The notes beneath the pieces were generated by a model, which saw only the letters and a program-made list of their open reading frames with translations, ran no database searches and had not been told where the DNA came from. Shown piece by piece: positions 26,225 to 35,191 of a stretch of 45,295 nucleotides of DNA. The stretch is taken from NCBI GenBank assembly GCA_964478165.1, contig CAYZGU010000034.1:1-45295 (forward strand). Direction: 5' to 3'. Position numbers and translations under genes: made by a program. Position 1 is the stretch's first letter. Each line of letters starts with the position of its first letter. The DNA comes from CAYZGU01 sp964478165. Its GTDB lineage: Bacteria > Poribacteria > WGA-4E > JAJDTR01.

Positions 26225-27472
26225 ATGAAGTTTAACACGATTTCGGAAGCGATTGCTGCCATCCAAGATGGGAAGCAGATTGTTGTCGTTGATGACCCTG
26301 GTAGAGAAAATGAGGGCGATCTAATCATGGCTGCTGAAAAGGCGACGCCAGCAGCGATTAATTTTATGGCAAAGTATGGCCGTGGACTAATATGCTTGCC
26401 AGCTTCTGCCGATCGCCTAGCTAATCTAGATCTGAATCCAATGGTTCCGGATAATACGGAGTATATGCGAACGGCCTTTACTGTGAGTATCGATGCGAAA
26501 GAGGTCACCACGGGTATCTCGGCGTATGAGCGGGCACGTACGATTCGAAAGTTCGTTGATCCGGCATCAGTTCCTGAAGATTTCGCACGACCAGGCCATG
26601 TTTTTCCGCTGCAGGCAATAGATGGGGGTGTCCTTCGTCGAGCTGGTCATACGGAGGCAGCAGTAGACTTGGCGCGGCTCGCAGGGTTAAATCCCGCTGG
26701 TGTGCTTTGTGAAATCTTGAATGAAGATGGCACGATGGCGCGTACCGCCGAGTTATTGAAGTTTGCCGAGACACATGGTCTCCAGATTATAACAATCGCA
26801 GATCTGATTGCATATCGACGACAAACAGAAACACTCATCAAACGAGTTGCTGAGGCCGAGCTTCCCACGGATTGCGGTCAATTTAAGCTCTATGCATACG
26901 AGAGTACAAATGACCGAAAAACACATATTGCCCTCGTTAAAGGGAAATTTTTGGATGGAGCGCCGGTGTTGGTCCGGGTTCATTCACAGTGCCTCACCGG
27001 GGATGTCTTTGGTTCGCTACGCTGTGATTGTGGCGAACAGTTGAAGTTAGCAGAGGATCGTATCGAGAAGGAAGGAAGAGGTGTGCTGTTGTACATGAGG
27101 CAGGAAGGACGCGGGATGGGGCTCCGAGACAAAATACGCGCCTATGGCCTGCAGGACCGTGAGGGCTTGGACACCGTTGAAGCGAATGAACGCCTTGGAT
27201 TTCCCGCTGATTTGAGGGACTATGGCGTTGGCGCGCAGATTTTGGCGGATCTAGGGGTCTCTAAAATTCGACTTATGACGAACAATCCACAGAAGGTGAA
27301 AGGGTTGTCGGGTTATGGGCTGGAAATCGTGGAACAAGTCCCTTTGCAGACCGTACCGCACAAATTTAACCGCAATTACCTAGCGGTTAAACGATCTAAA
27401 CTCGGGCATCTACTGTTACATCCCATTCTCGAATCGGAAAGTTCACCAATTGCCAAACCTGCGATGAAATGA
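26225..27472 (+). CDS. ribBA: Bifunctional DHBP synthase / GTP cyclohydrolase II RibBA
   Basis: The first half (about residues 1-200) is 3,4-dihydroxy-2-butanone-4-phosphate synthase, with DDPGRENEGDLIMAAE, TGISAYERARTI and RRAGHTEAAVDLARLAG. The second (about 205-400) is GTP cyclohydrolase II, with the zinc cysteines of CLTGDVFGSLRCDCG, YMRQEGRGMGL, and TNNPQKVKGL. All key residues of both enzymes appear intact. 415 residues, usual for the fusion. AAGG eight bases before the ATG. It supplies both branches of the riboflavin pathway. Confidence 0.97.
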   Translation: MKFNTISEAIAAIQDGKQIVVVDDPGRENEGDLIMAAEKATPAAINFMAKYGRGLICLPASADRLANLDLNPMVPDNTEYMRTAFTVSIDAKEVTTGISAYERARTIRKFVDPASVPEDFARPGHVFPLQAIDGGVLRRAGHTEAAVDLARLAGLNPAGVLCEILNEDGTMARTAELLKFAETHGLQIITIADLIAYRRQTETLIKRVAEAELPTDCGQFKLYAYESTNDRKTHIALVKGKFLDGAPVLVRVHSQCLTGDVFGSLRCDCGEQLKLAEDRIEKEGRGVLLYMRQEGRGMGLRDKIRAYGLQDREGLDTVEANERLGFPADLRDYGVGAQILADLGVSKIRLMTNNPQKVKGLSGYGLEIVEQVPLQTVPHKFNRNYLAVKRSKLGHLLLHPILESESSPIAKPAMK

Positions 27473-27525
27473 CACATTAGGAGGGATGTCGGCGTAATAT
27501 ACTTGAGTACGCGCTGAAAGGACTA

Positions 27526-28005
27526 ATGCCAAACACCTACGAAGGAAATCTAATCGGGACCGGCCTCAAGATCGGAGTTGTTGTGAGCCGATTTAATGGT
27601 TTTATCACCACTAAGTTGCTCGAGGGTGCAGTAGATTCGCTGAAGCGACACGATGTAAACCTAGATGATATAGACATCTTTTGGACACCCGGGGCATTTG
27701 AGATCCCTGCGATGGCAAAGCGACTCACCCAGATTAAAGAATATGACGCGATTATTTGCATCGGCGCAGTGATTCGTGGTGCGACGCCACACTTCGATCT
27801 GGTGGCCAATGAAAGCGCCAAAGGCATAGCGCAAGTGGCCTTCGAAACAGGCGTTCCGACGATCTATGGTGTAATTACGACTGAGACCATTGAGCAGGCG
27901 CTTGAACGCGCTGGAACAAAAGCGGGGAACAAAGGTGCGGATGCTGCGAAATCAGCGATTGAGATGGCGAATTTGCATCGGCAGGTTAACAGCTCGCTGG
28001 AATGA
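27526..28005 (+). CDS. ribH: 6,7-dimethyl-8-ribityllumazine synthase RibH
   Basis: Condenses the RibB product with the pyrimidine to form lumazine. Signature segments: VVSRFN near the start, WTPGAFEIPAMAK, CIGAVIRGATPHFDLVANE (with the catalytic His) and GVITTETIEQALERAG. 159 residues, normal. AAAGGA precedes the ATG. It completes the four-gene riboflavin set and is followed by a hairpin. Confidence 0.97.
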   Translation: MPNTYEGNLIGTGLKIGVVVSRFNGFITTKLLEGAVDSLKRHDVNLDDIDIFWTPGAFEIPAMAKRLTQIKEYDAIICIGAVIRGATPHFDLVANESAKGIAQVAFETGVPTIYGVITTETIEQALERAGTKAGNKGADAAKSAIEMANLHRQVNSSLE

Positions 28006-28008
28006 AAG

Positions 28009-28046
28009 TGACACCTTATCTTCCCATGATAAAGTTGATGTCATTT
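28009..28046 (+). terminator. Hairpin after ribH
   Basis: An interrupted stem: outer arms TGACA and TGTCA, inner arms TTATC and GATAA around TTCCCAT, followed by TTT. It could partially terminate the riboflavin message before hisH. The stem is imperfect and the T-run short. Confidence 0.35.
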
Positions 28047-28104
28047 GGAATTTTACATATTGTATACATTACGTTTTTGGTCTAATGTTTTCGGAGCATA
28101 ATAG

Positions 28105-28710
28105 TTGATCGCGATTATCGACTACGGCGCGGGCAATCTGACAAGTGTTGGACGTGCTGTAAGGTACTTAGGCTACGATGCGGCAGTCACGGCGGATGCC
28201 GAGGTAATTCTGTCTTCGTCTAAAGTCATATTTCCAGGCGTTGGTGCTGCCCACGCAACGATGGATAATCTCCAGACGTGCGGTCTCGCCCATGTCTTGA
28301 GAACATGTTTTGAAGCAGGGAAGCCGATGCTCGGAATATGCATCGGCATCCAGATTTTGTTCGATTTTAGCGATGAAGAGAAGACGGAGTGTCTTGGAAT
28401 TTTACCTGGCGTTGTGAGAAAATTCGAAGCGACACCCGCGCTAAAGGTCCCACAGATTGGCTGGAATGGAGTTCATCAGGTTCAATCTCACCCAATTTTT
28501 AAGGGTGTTCCAAATCCAGCACATTTCTACTTCGTTAATTCGTATTATCCCGTTCCTGCGCAGTCGGAAACCATTATCGGCGAAACGACTTACGGTGTGG
28601 ACTTTTGTAGCGCGGTTGCATACGAAAACCTCATCGCAACTCAGTTCCATTTGGAGAAAAGTGGTCGAGTTGGGTTGAAGATGCTCGACAACTTTTTGCG
28701 GCACAATTGA
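28105..28710 (+). CDS. hisH: Imidazole glycerol phosphate synthase glutaminase subunit HisH
   Basis: Class-I glutamine amidotransferase that feeds ammonia to HisF in histidine synthesis. MIAIIDYGAGNLTSV is the family amino terminus; it reads from a TTG, with GGAG nine bases upstream. The catalytic Cys is in MLGICIGIQILF, and the His/Glu of the triad in TQFHLEKSG, where the usual HPE is HLE. 201 residues, full length. No hisF or other his gene is in the window. Its stop overlaps the TTG start of the histidine kinase (TTGA). Confidence 0.93.
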   Translation: MIAIIDYGAGNLTSVGRAVRYLGYDAAVTADAEVILSSSKVIFPGVGAAHATMDNLQTCGLAHVLRTCFEAGKPMLGICIGIQILFDFSDEEKTECLGILPGVVRKFEATPALKVPQIGWNGVHQVQSHPIFKGVPNPAHFYFVNSYYPVPAQSETIIGETTYGVDFCSAVAYENLIATQFHLEKSGRVGLKMLDNFLRHN

Positions 28711-30275
28711 TAACTTTTCTTCTGTCAGTCCTCGTTATCTTCATCAATCTCTTCATCTACGCTTTGCGTAGTCCTGAGTATTATGATGTCTCAGCGCACC
28801 TCTACTATGGGGTAATGATCCTTGCAGCCATATACGATGGACATCGTGGTCAAAGAATCCTGTTGGCGCTTACAACGATAGCGAGTTGGTCCGTTGTCAT
28901 GAGCCATTATGGCCAACAATCACACTGGGTTGTCGCTTCGACAGTTACTGGAATTCTATACCCATTTATCGCGTATTTCATCGTTCGTACAATTCGGCTG
29001 TTAAACGTTAAGCAAGTTAGAACTGAGAAACAGATTAAACGAACTAGTGCAGTGAACACGGATCTGGAAAAGCGCATTCGCGATCAATCCACTCTTTTTG
29101 AAGTGAGCGAAGCTGCTAGTGCAGACATTGAGCTGGAAGAACTTTTTCACCGTGTAATGAGTATTCTTGCCGATCGGCGGGGCATCTATCGAGGTACCCT
29201 ACTCCTCCGAAAGGATGGAAAATTGGTAAAGTGTGCCGAAGCCATTTTAGGACTTACCCCAGCGGAGATTAAGCGTGGGACTGATAGCCAGATTGATGAA
29301 ATTCAAAACAAGGTGCTGTCATCGGGAGAAGCGATTGGTGTTCCACATACGCGAAAACCACTGAAACAAATCGAGCTACCCAAAGCATGGTCTGTTCGTT
29401 CGAAGGATAAGATTGCGTTTTGGTGTATTCCGCTAATCGTTGATGAAAAAGTTGCCGGTACGTTAACCATTGATAAGGGATCTGACAGTTTTGCTACGAA
29501 TGATGAACTAAGAATCCTTACAATCATTGCCTCGATTTTATCTCAACGGGTGAAAATTCAGCATATGATAGATTCGCTGGTTCAATCAGAGAGATTGGTA
29601 ACACTTGGGAAACTTGCCACGACTGTTGCTCATGAGGTTAGGAATCCGCTTGGGGGTATTCGGGGTGCAACTCAGCTACTTCAGATGACCGATGAAGGGG
29701 ACGCTGTTTCTAGACCAGAAAATGCCGAATATACGAACGTGATTATCAGAGAGGTAGACCGTCTTAATCGTGTAATTGAAGAGCTGCTTGCTTTTGGTAA
29801 ACCGGACACGCTGAATTTTGCCCCCCATAATATTCGACATCTGATTGATGATACCGTTTTAATCTGTCAGCCGGAGTTTGATCAGAAACACATTCGGGTG
29901 GATCTTGAGCATCAGTTGGATTGTCCGCTAGTGTCCATCAATTCTGATGGATTGACGCAGGTACTCTTAAATCTATTTCGAAATGCCGTCGAATCGATGG
30001 AAGATGGTGGTGTTTTGTCTGTGCACACGGAATATGACAACGGAAGTATGATGGTTCGTATCCGCGTTCAAGACAGCGGAAGGGGTATTTCTCCACAACA
30101 GGCTTCTCAGTTGTTTGACCCCTTCTACACCACCAAGCAAAAGGGTACTGGACTGGGGCTTTCAATCAGTCAACAAATCGTTGAAGAGCACGGTGGCACC
30201 ATCGGCGTAGATGTAACCCGTTCTCAAGGAACGGCGTTTGTTGTTGGGTTACCAGCTTTAGTTTCCAATCCGTGA
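28707..30275 (+). CDS. Sensor histidine kinase, NtrB-like, with membrane segments and GAF domain
   Basis: 522 residues. The amino terminus (residues 1-100) has about four hydrophobic segments, then a short coiled-coil-like linker and a GAF-like domain (about 130-290). The dimerisation box VTLGKLATTVAHEVRNPLGG places the phosphorylated His at residue 309. The ATPase domain shows the N-box LLNLFRNAVESM, G1 DSGRGIS and G2 GTGLGLSISQQIVEEHGG. TTG start overlapping the hisH stop by four bases, so it is translationally coupled. The cognate regulator follows 55 bases later. The stimulus is unknown; the GAF domain suggests a cytoplasmic ligand. Confidence 0.93.
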   Translation: MITFLLSVLVIFINLFIYALRSPEYYDVSAHLYYGVMILAAIYDGHRGQRILLALTTIASWSVVMSHYGQQSHWVVASTVTGILYPFIAYFIVRTIRLLNVKQVRTEKQIKRTSAVNTDLEKRIRDQSTLFEVSEAASADIELEELFHRVMSILADRRGIYRGTLLLRKDGKLVKCAEAILGLTPAEIKRGTDSQIDEIQNKVLSSGEAIGVPHTRKPLKQIELPKAWSVRSKDKIAFWCIPLIVDEKVAGTLTIDKGSDSFATNDELRILTIIASILSQRVKIQHMIDSLVQSERLVTLGKLATTVAHEVRNPLGGIRGATQLLQMTDEGDAVSRPENAEYTNVIIREVDRLNRVIEELLAFGKPDTLNFAPHNIRHLIDDTVLICQPEFDQKHIRVDLEHQLDCPLVSINSDGLTQVLLNLFRNAVESMEDGGVLSVHTEYDNGSMMVRIRVQDSGRGISPQQASQLFDPFYTTKQKGTGLGLSISQQIVEEHGGTIGVDVTRSQGTAFVVGLPALVSNP

Positions 30276-30330
30276 GGTTTGAAAATCAACATTTTTCCGT
30301 TCGAAGAGATACGCCTCTGTGAAGGGTTCT

Positions 30331-31788
30331 ATGAAGCACACGATTCTCATTGCCGATGATGATGATAGTATTCGGTTTGTATTAACCAAAGCGTTGCAAA
30401 GGGAAGACTACCGCCTGCTGACTGCACGCAATGGGAGTGAGACGCTATCTTGTCTACGGACAGAACACATAGATGTCGTTCTCCTCGATATCTTTATGCC
30501 GGATGTCAATGGTTTGGAACTAATAGAAGGCATTCGGGAGATTAACAATACTGCCTCGATTGTTGTCATCACGGCCCACGGCACGACACAGATAGCAATT
30601 GAGGCGGCGAAACGCAGAGCTTACGATTATCTTACAAAGCCTTTCGACATTAAGGCTTTGATTGAGATGGTAACCCGGGCTGTGAATGCGGCAGGCCAGG
30701 CGAAGGCATCGGTCGAAGTGTTCCCAGACAAAACATCTCCAGCTCCTCAATCACAGTCGCGGGCGGAGAAACGAGTCACACAAATTGTGGGTGAGAGTCC
30801 ATCTATGCACGCGGTGTACCAGATTATCGGACGGGCGGCCGTCAGTGACGAAACAGTGTTAATCATGGGGGAGAGTGGTACAGGCAAAGAGCTGATTGCC
30901 CGTGCGATACACGAAAATAGTGAAAGAAACAAGGGCCATTTTGTTGTTGTCGATTGCAGTGCGATGCCCGCGCTTTTAATTGAAAGCGCGCTTTTCGGAC
31001 ATGTCAAAGGTGCATACACTGGGGCAGACATGGCGCGTCAGGGAAAATTCGAGCAGGCCAATGGCGGCACCATTTTTTTGGATGAGATTGGAGAACTGCC
31101 GATTGAAGTCCAGATGAAGTTGCTACGAGTGCTCCAAGAGCGAGAAGTCGAACCGGTGGGCTCTAACGAAACACGTAAAGTAGATGTGCGTGTAGTTGCC
31201 GCCACGAATCGACGATTAGATCGAATAACTCAGGAAGGCACGTTCCGTGAAGACCTGTATTACCGTCTGAATATAGTTCCGATGTATTTACCCCCGCTCC
31301 GTGAGCGTAAGGCCGATATTCCTGACTTGGTAGATCTTTTCGTCAGCCGTTTTGCTGCCGAATACAATCGTCCGAAGACGGCGATTTCATCTGAAGCATT
31401 CAAGCACCTAATGGCTTACAATTGGCCAGGAAATATTCGAGAATTGGAAAATGCTCTTAAACGAGCTTTGGTCCTGTGTTCAGGACAGGTGCTTCTATCC
31501 GAGCATTTTCCGGAATTCTCAAAAGGCGAAGCCCACTCCTCTGCGTTCCAAGAAACAGGCTTTGAAAACAGAGTCTACGCGCTACTGAGTGAATGGGTGA
31601 ACCAATGTCTTGAATCCGATGTGTCTGAAGGTATGATTTATCCTGAGCTTCGTACCGCGTTTGAAAAACCACTATTCGAGATTGTCTTGAATCGGACTGG
31701 ATGGAATCGGAGTCGAGCCGCGGAAATTTTAGGAATTAATCGGAACACGTTGCATTCCAAAATGGATGATTACGATATTAAGCATTAG
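30331..31788 (+). CDS. Sigma-54-dependent response regulator, NtrC family
   Basis: Receiver domain (residues 1-120) with the acidic DDDD cluster, phospho-acceptor Asp53 in VVLLDIFMPD and Lys in TKPFDI. AAA+ domain (about 155-390) with Walker A GESGTGKELIARAIH, the sigma-54 contact loop GAYTGAD, Walker B GGTIFLDEIGELP and the arginine-finger region. The carboxy-terminal Fis-type helix-turn-helix is GWNRSRAAEILGINRNTLHSKM. A GTG at 30319 is also possible, but AAGGG lies just upstream of the ATG at 30331, which begins MKHTILIADDDD. It works with the preceding kinase; targets are unknown, and no sigma-54 promoter was recognised in the window. Confidence 0.95.
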   Translation: MKHTILIADDDDSIRFVLTKALQREDYRLLTARNGSETLSCLRTEHIDVVLLDIFMPDVNGLELIEGIREINNTASIVVITAHGTTQIAIEAAKRRAYDYLTKPFDIKALIEMVTRAVNAAGQAKASVEVFPDKTSPAPQSQSRAEKRVTQIVGESPSMHAVYQIIGRAAVSDETVLIMGESGTGKELIARAIHENSERNKGHFVVVDCSAMPALLIESALFGHVKGAYTGADMARQGKFEQANGGTIFLDEIGELPIEVQMKLLRVLQEREVEPVGSNETRKVDVRVVAATNRRLDRITQEGTFREDLYYRLNIVPMYLPPLRERKADIPDLVDLFVSRFAAEYNRPKTAISSEAFKHLMAYNWPGNIRELENALKRALVLCSGQVLLSEHFPEFSKGEAHSSAFQETGFENRVYALLSEWVNQCLESDVSEGMIYPELRTAFEKPLFEIVLNRTGWNRSRAAEILGINRNTLHSKMDDYDIKH

Positions 31789-31815
31789 GCTTTATGATAT
31801 GTCTTACATCGCCCC

Positions 31816-31844
31816 TTGACATCTTTTCTATAAGTTGGTAAGAT
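31816..31844 (+). promoter_or_regulatory. Sigma-70 promoter of the microcompartment vertex genes
   Basis: Consensus TTGACA (31816-31821), a 17-base spacer, and TAAGAT (31839-31844). The first vertex gene starts 20 bases after the -10 box with AGAGG as ribosome site, giving a very short leader. Confidence 0.75.
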
Positions 31845-31864
31845 TCTAGCGTAGAGGCGAAACT

Positions 31865-32161
31865 ATGGATATTGGAAAAATCATTGGCACAGTGGTGGCG
31901 ACGCGAAAGAATCCCAGCCTGAAGGGTACTCGGCTGTTAGTGGTTCAACCTCTTGATTCTGATGGGGAATCAGTCGGCGGACCAATCATCGCAACAGATA
32001 CACGGAGTGAGGCCGGTTGTGGTGACATTATCTACATGGTCGCGGGCGGAGATGCCATTGGTGTATTACCCGGTCGTCAAATGCCCATTGATGTTGCCAT
32101 CGTTGGTATCGTGGATTCAATCTCCCATTCTCGTGAACGTCGGACCGATTCTGAAGGTTAG
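31865..32161 (+). CDS. Bacterial microcompartment vertex protein, EutN/CcmL family (first copy)
   Basis: 98 residues of the BMC pentamer (Pfam EutN_CcmL) family, which closes the vertices of carboxysome-like protein shells. Seen: MDIGKIIGTVVATRKNPSLKG at the start, LLVVQPLD, and the hallmark GCGDIIYMVAGGDA followed by DVAIVGIVDSI. AGAGG precedes the ATG by seven bases, and a consensus promoter lies directly upstream. A second vertex gene follows after six bases. No hexameric BMC-domain shell gene or signature enzyme is in the window. Confidence 0.93.
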   Translation: MDIGKIIGTVVATRKNPSLKGTRLLVVQPLDSDGESVGGPIIATDTRSEAGCGDIIYMVAGGDAIGVLPGRQMPIDVAIVGIVDSISHSRERRTDSEG

Positions 32162-32167
32162 ATTAGA

Positions 32168-32476
32168 ATGTACATCGCCAAGGTAGTTGGAAAAGTGGTT
32201 TCGGTCATCAAACATGGAGCCTATGAAAATCGAACACTTCTGCTTGTGCAACCAGTGAGTCTGAAGTCGCAAGTTGTTCGGATTCCGACGATTGCAGTTG
32301 ATTGCGTCGGCGCAGGCGAAGGTGATGTTGTGCTTGTGGGTGCTGGTCCGGGAACGGCTGAAGAGGTTTTTGGAATTGAGAGCGCTCCCATACGTGAATT
32401 AGTCATGGGGATTATCGATCGATTTGATGTGTCCGATGAGGTTGGAATAGACGAGGTTTTGCCAGCTGTTGTTTAG
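32168..32476 (+). CDS. Bacterial microcompartment vertex protein, EutN/CcmL family (second copy)
   Basis: 102 residues, a paralogue of the preceding protein: MYIAKVVGKVVSVIKHGAYE, LLLVQPVS, AGEGDVVLVGAGPGTAEEVFG and VMGIIDRFDV. Two or three different pentamer paralogues per locus are usual in planctomycete-type and related microcompartments. Start six bases after the first copy, likely one transcript. A rhomboid protease gene follows 42 bases later. Confidence 0.92.
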   Translation: MYIAKVVGKVVSVIKHGAYENRTLLLVQPVSLKSQVVRIPTIAVDCVGAGEGDVVLVGAGPGTAEEVFGIESAPIRELVMGIIDRFDVSDEVGIDEVLPAVV

Positions 32477-32518
32477 ATTTGTCATCTTGAACTTGTGGCT
32501 TATTAAGGATTTCAGGTT

Positions 32519-33289
32519 TTGTTCATTCCACTCGGTAGTCTTCCATCGCACCCCCGATCTACAAAACCAAGGATTGTACACGTTTTAATCCTAGCGAATA
32601 TTACTGTATTCATCTACCAGCTTTATCTGTACTCTATCGATCTTTCTCTTGCAGTGAGGTACGGCGCGGTGCCTCGAGACGTGGTTGCTGTTGTTGACAT
32701 TGTGCCATTCTTTCCATTGCTACTCCCGAATCTTTTGCATCCGAGCCTGCTTACGTCCCTATTTCTCCATGATGTACGGATTCTAGAAGGAGGATTTATT
32801 CATATCATTGGGAACATGTTGTACTTAGCTGCGTTTGGCCCAAACCTTGAGAATCGCATTGGACATTTTAGATTTCTTGTTCTCTATCTGCTGTCGGGTG
32901 TTGCAGCGACTCTGTTGTATGTTGTTGTTCATCATAACTCCGACATTCCCTTGATAGGGGCAAGCGGAGCTGTTGCGGGTGTTATGGGAGCGCACTTTGT
33001 TGCCTGTCCAAAGTCACGCATTCGATGCCTTTTTCTCGTTTTTATCCGTCCACTACCCGCAAGTGTCGTGCTTGTTCCTTGGACAATCATTCAAGTCGTC
33101 AATGTTTCTCTCTCGCATCATAGTACTCCGGTCGCGTGGTTAGCACATATTGGTGGATTTGGTATGGGGATCCTTCTCATCGGGAAATTTCAACGAACTT
33201 CCCTTTCAACGTCAGTCGAAGATTCCGAGTCTCGGCAAATCGTTTACGAGTCAATTGGACGTCGCAAGCGCCCTTCGAATCCTCTCTAA
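32519..33289 (+). CDS. Rhomboid-family intramembrane serine protease
   Basis: 256 residues with about six transmembrane helices. The catalytic Ser lies in LIGASGAVAGVMGAHF (GASG motif), the catalytic His in AHIGGFGMGI, and the conserved helix-2 block is FIHIIGNMLYLAAFGPNLENRIGH. TTG start with AAGGA nine bases upstream. These proteases cut single-pass membrane proteins within the bilayer. The gene is 42 bases after the second vertex gene and 10 before a lipoprotein gene, so one operon is possible; any functional link is unproven. Confidence 0.92.
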   Translation: MFIPLGSLPSHPRSTKPRIVHVLILANITVFIYQLYLYSIDLSLAVRYGAVPRDVVAVVDIVPFFPLLLPNLLHPSLLTSLFLHDVRILEGGFIHIIGNMLYLAAFGPNLENRIGHFRFLVLYLLSGVAATLLYVVVHHNSDIPLIGASGAVAGVMGAHFVACPKSRIRCLFLVFIRPLPASVVLVPWTIIQVVNVSLSHHSTPVAWLAHIGGFGMGILLIGKFQRTSLSTSVEDSESRQIVYESIGRRKRPSNPL

Positions 33290-33299
33290 GGAGGAGCTC

Positions 33300-33899
33300 A
33301 TGTTGCAAAAGGTACTGTTGTATTTCACATTACTGACCTGCCTACATTTCTCCGGCTGCATCTGGTCGTCAATCTTAGCAACAGCATGGAGTGACAATAT
33401 TGCGTCGGCGACTTTCGGAACCCAAGCAACTCACCCAGCCCTTAATGATGGAAACCTTGATACTGTGGCTACCACACCAGCAAGGAATAAGGAGCGCGTG
33501 TTTGCGCTAAAGTTCGATTCTATTAAACCGGTTCGCAGAGTTATAATTTACAATCAGAACCTGTTTCGGTTTGACCTGGATTATCGAGATACGACAACTA
33601 AAGAACCAACTTGGAAAACTGCGCATACGGTGCGACAACGACGAGACGTCGGCAACAAACGTGTCCAGTCCAGATATCTAATTGATCGTCTGAATTTCAA
33701 AACGGATATCATCCGCATCCGCGTCTCACGTACTGTTGATGATGAAGTCGTTTCAAAAGCTCAAATCGATCCCGATGACATGATAGTAAACCAGATTCGA
33801 CAGACAATCGGCGGACATTTCGTCGAGTATTTTCGTGTGATTGTTCCAGCGATAGCCGCGGTGAATGAGATTGAGGTTTATCACCTAGCAACGAAGTAG
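33300..33899 (+). CDS. Putative lipoprotein of unknown function
   Basis: 199 residues from the ATG at 33300, chosen because AAGGAGGAG precedes it directly and because it begins a signal peptide (MLQKVLLYFTLLTCLHFSGC) ending in a lipobox-like FSGC; a longer upstream frame lacks these. The mature part, with SATFGTQATHPALNDGNLDTVA and later strand-rich segments, faintly resembles the beginning of discoidin-like carbohydrate-binding domains. No catalytic motif. It follows the rhomboid gene by ten bases. Confidence 0.75.
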   Translation: MLQKVLLYFTLLTCLHFSGCIWSSILATAWSDNIASATFGTQATHPALNDGNLDTVATTPARNKERVFALKFDSIKPVRRVIIYNQNLFRFDLDYRDTTTKEPTWKTAHTVRQRRDVGNKRVQSRYLIDRLNFKTDIIRIRVSRTVDDEVVSKAQIDPDDMIVNQIRQTIGGHFVEYFRVIVPAIAAVNEIEVYHLATK

Positions 33900-35191
33900 A
33901 ATAGTTGACATACCTGAATTCCTCCCACAGTTTTACCAGAGTGTCATTTCCCCAAAATTAATTATCTTCCGTAGCAAATGATTAGATTACTCCTCCAATA
34001 GCGTCTTCGGAAAGGAATGAATTCCCGTATTAGATGGAGTCGCTAGGATTAGTTCATGGTAAAGGTAACTTCTCGTGTCCAGTGGATCTGGGCTTGAGTT
34101 TGAAGCCCAAATCCACCGTCTCATTGCGCGTGGGTTGCGTTCTGAATTTGGAACGGGGAGCGTTTAAGGAATCCACACAAAGCGGACGATTTGCGGTGCG
34201 AACCTGAAGAGCTTTGTAATACTGATCTGCGGTGCCGACTTTGCTGGACGTTGTGTTTGCGGACTGTTTGTGCATATGCGCTCTTGTTGGATAGCTGTTA
34301 GCTCGTTTTCACTGGTTGTCGATATGGTCCACTGACCGGGTCATGTCGATAGATTGTCCCATTTCTGATGCTTTGGTGGGGGCTATGAAAACACTTAAGC
34401 TGGTTCGCTGATTGGAGTGAATCTTACTGGAATAGATCCTACCTAGATAGCGAAGTGTTTTCAAACGGCATGTGTTTCTGTAAATCTCTCGCCGACCAAC
34501 GAGCCTGTATCGCATTGTGGTAACTCCATATCATCATAGTCGTTTTCCTTTAGCGGACATTTGACATCGACAAACTCTCCTTCAGGCATTGTCGGGGCTT
34601 GCATTTCCACGCGACAGTTATTGATAATTGCGTGGGAGATGTACACTCTTTATTATGTAGAGGCACTTTTGATCGAAATTGGCAAGAATGTGGGACTCTA
34701 AAAAATGCCATTTAGGAGAAACATTTTCAAGATGAAACCAGCGCTGAACTCAATGTGCAGGAATTTTGTCTGCGGTACTCAAACAAAATCCCTATTATCG
34801 CACCGCTTTCGCGTTTTTGTTTCACGATGTTTAAGAGAATGGTCGAGGGAACTTTCTTCCAGGCCTAGAATTGTGCTTCCAATCTGTCAGACGGCTCATT
34901 TAACCATCGTCGGATATGCCACTTTCGACTCGCCTAGATTACGTTCCAGGCTCGTTCGACGTCGTGCACGGGCTCTTCGTCTGGTGGAGTGAGCATACGG
35001 ATTGCCATGAGGTGGACAGATCTTAGTTGTTTCCCGTTAGAACATTGTACAAATCTCCCCCTTTAGCAACTCTGTATGATATAATCATAGTCTATGTTGA
35101 TAGTGTTCAAGCGTGAAGGATTCTTCGACTGAATCGCTCCTTTCTTTCGTGGCTTGTTTTTTCATTCTCATGTACTTACTCAGGAGATTAA
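33900..35191. other. 1.3-kb stretch without a supported gene
   Basis: Short frames on both strands only. It holds an 11-bp inverted repeat (separate entry) and, at 35080-35085, a TATAAT that may be the -10 box for ndk, without a clear -35. The remainder may be decayed sequence. Confidence 0.45.
34386..34463. repeat. 78-bp element bounded by 11-bp inverted repeats
   Basis: TGAAAACACTT at 34386-34396 and its exact reverse complement at 34453-34463. This could be a miniature element remnant or a chance dyad; no duplicated target site was recognised. Confidence 0.3.
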
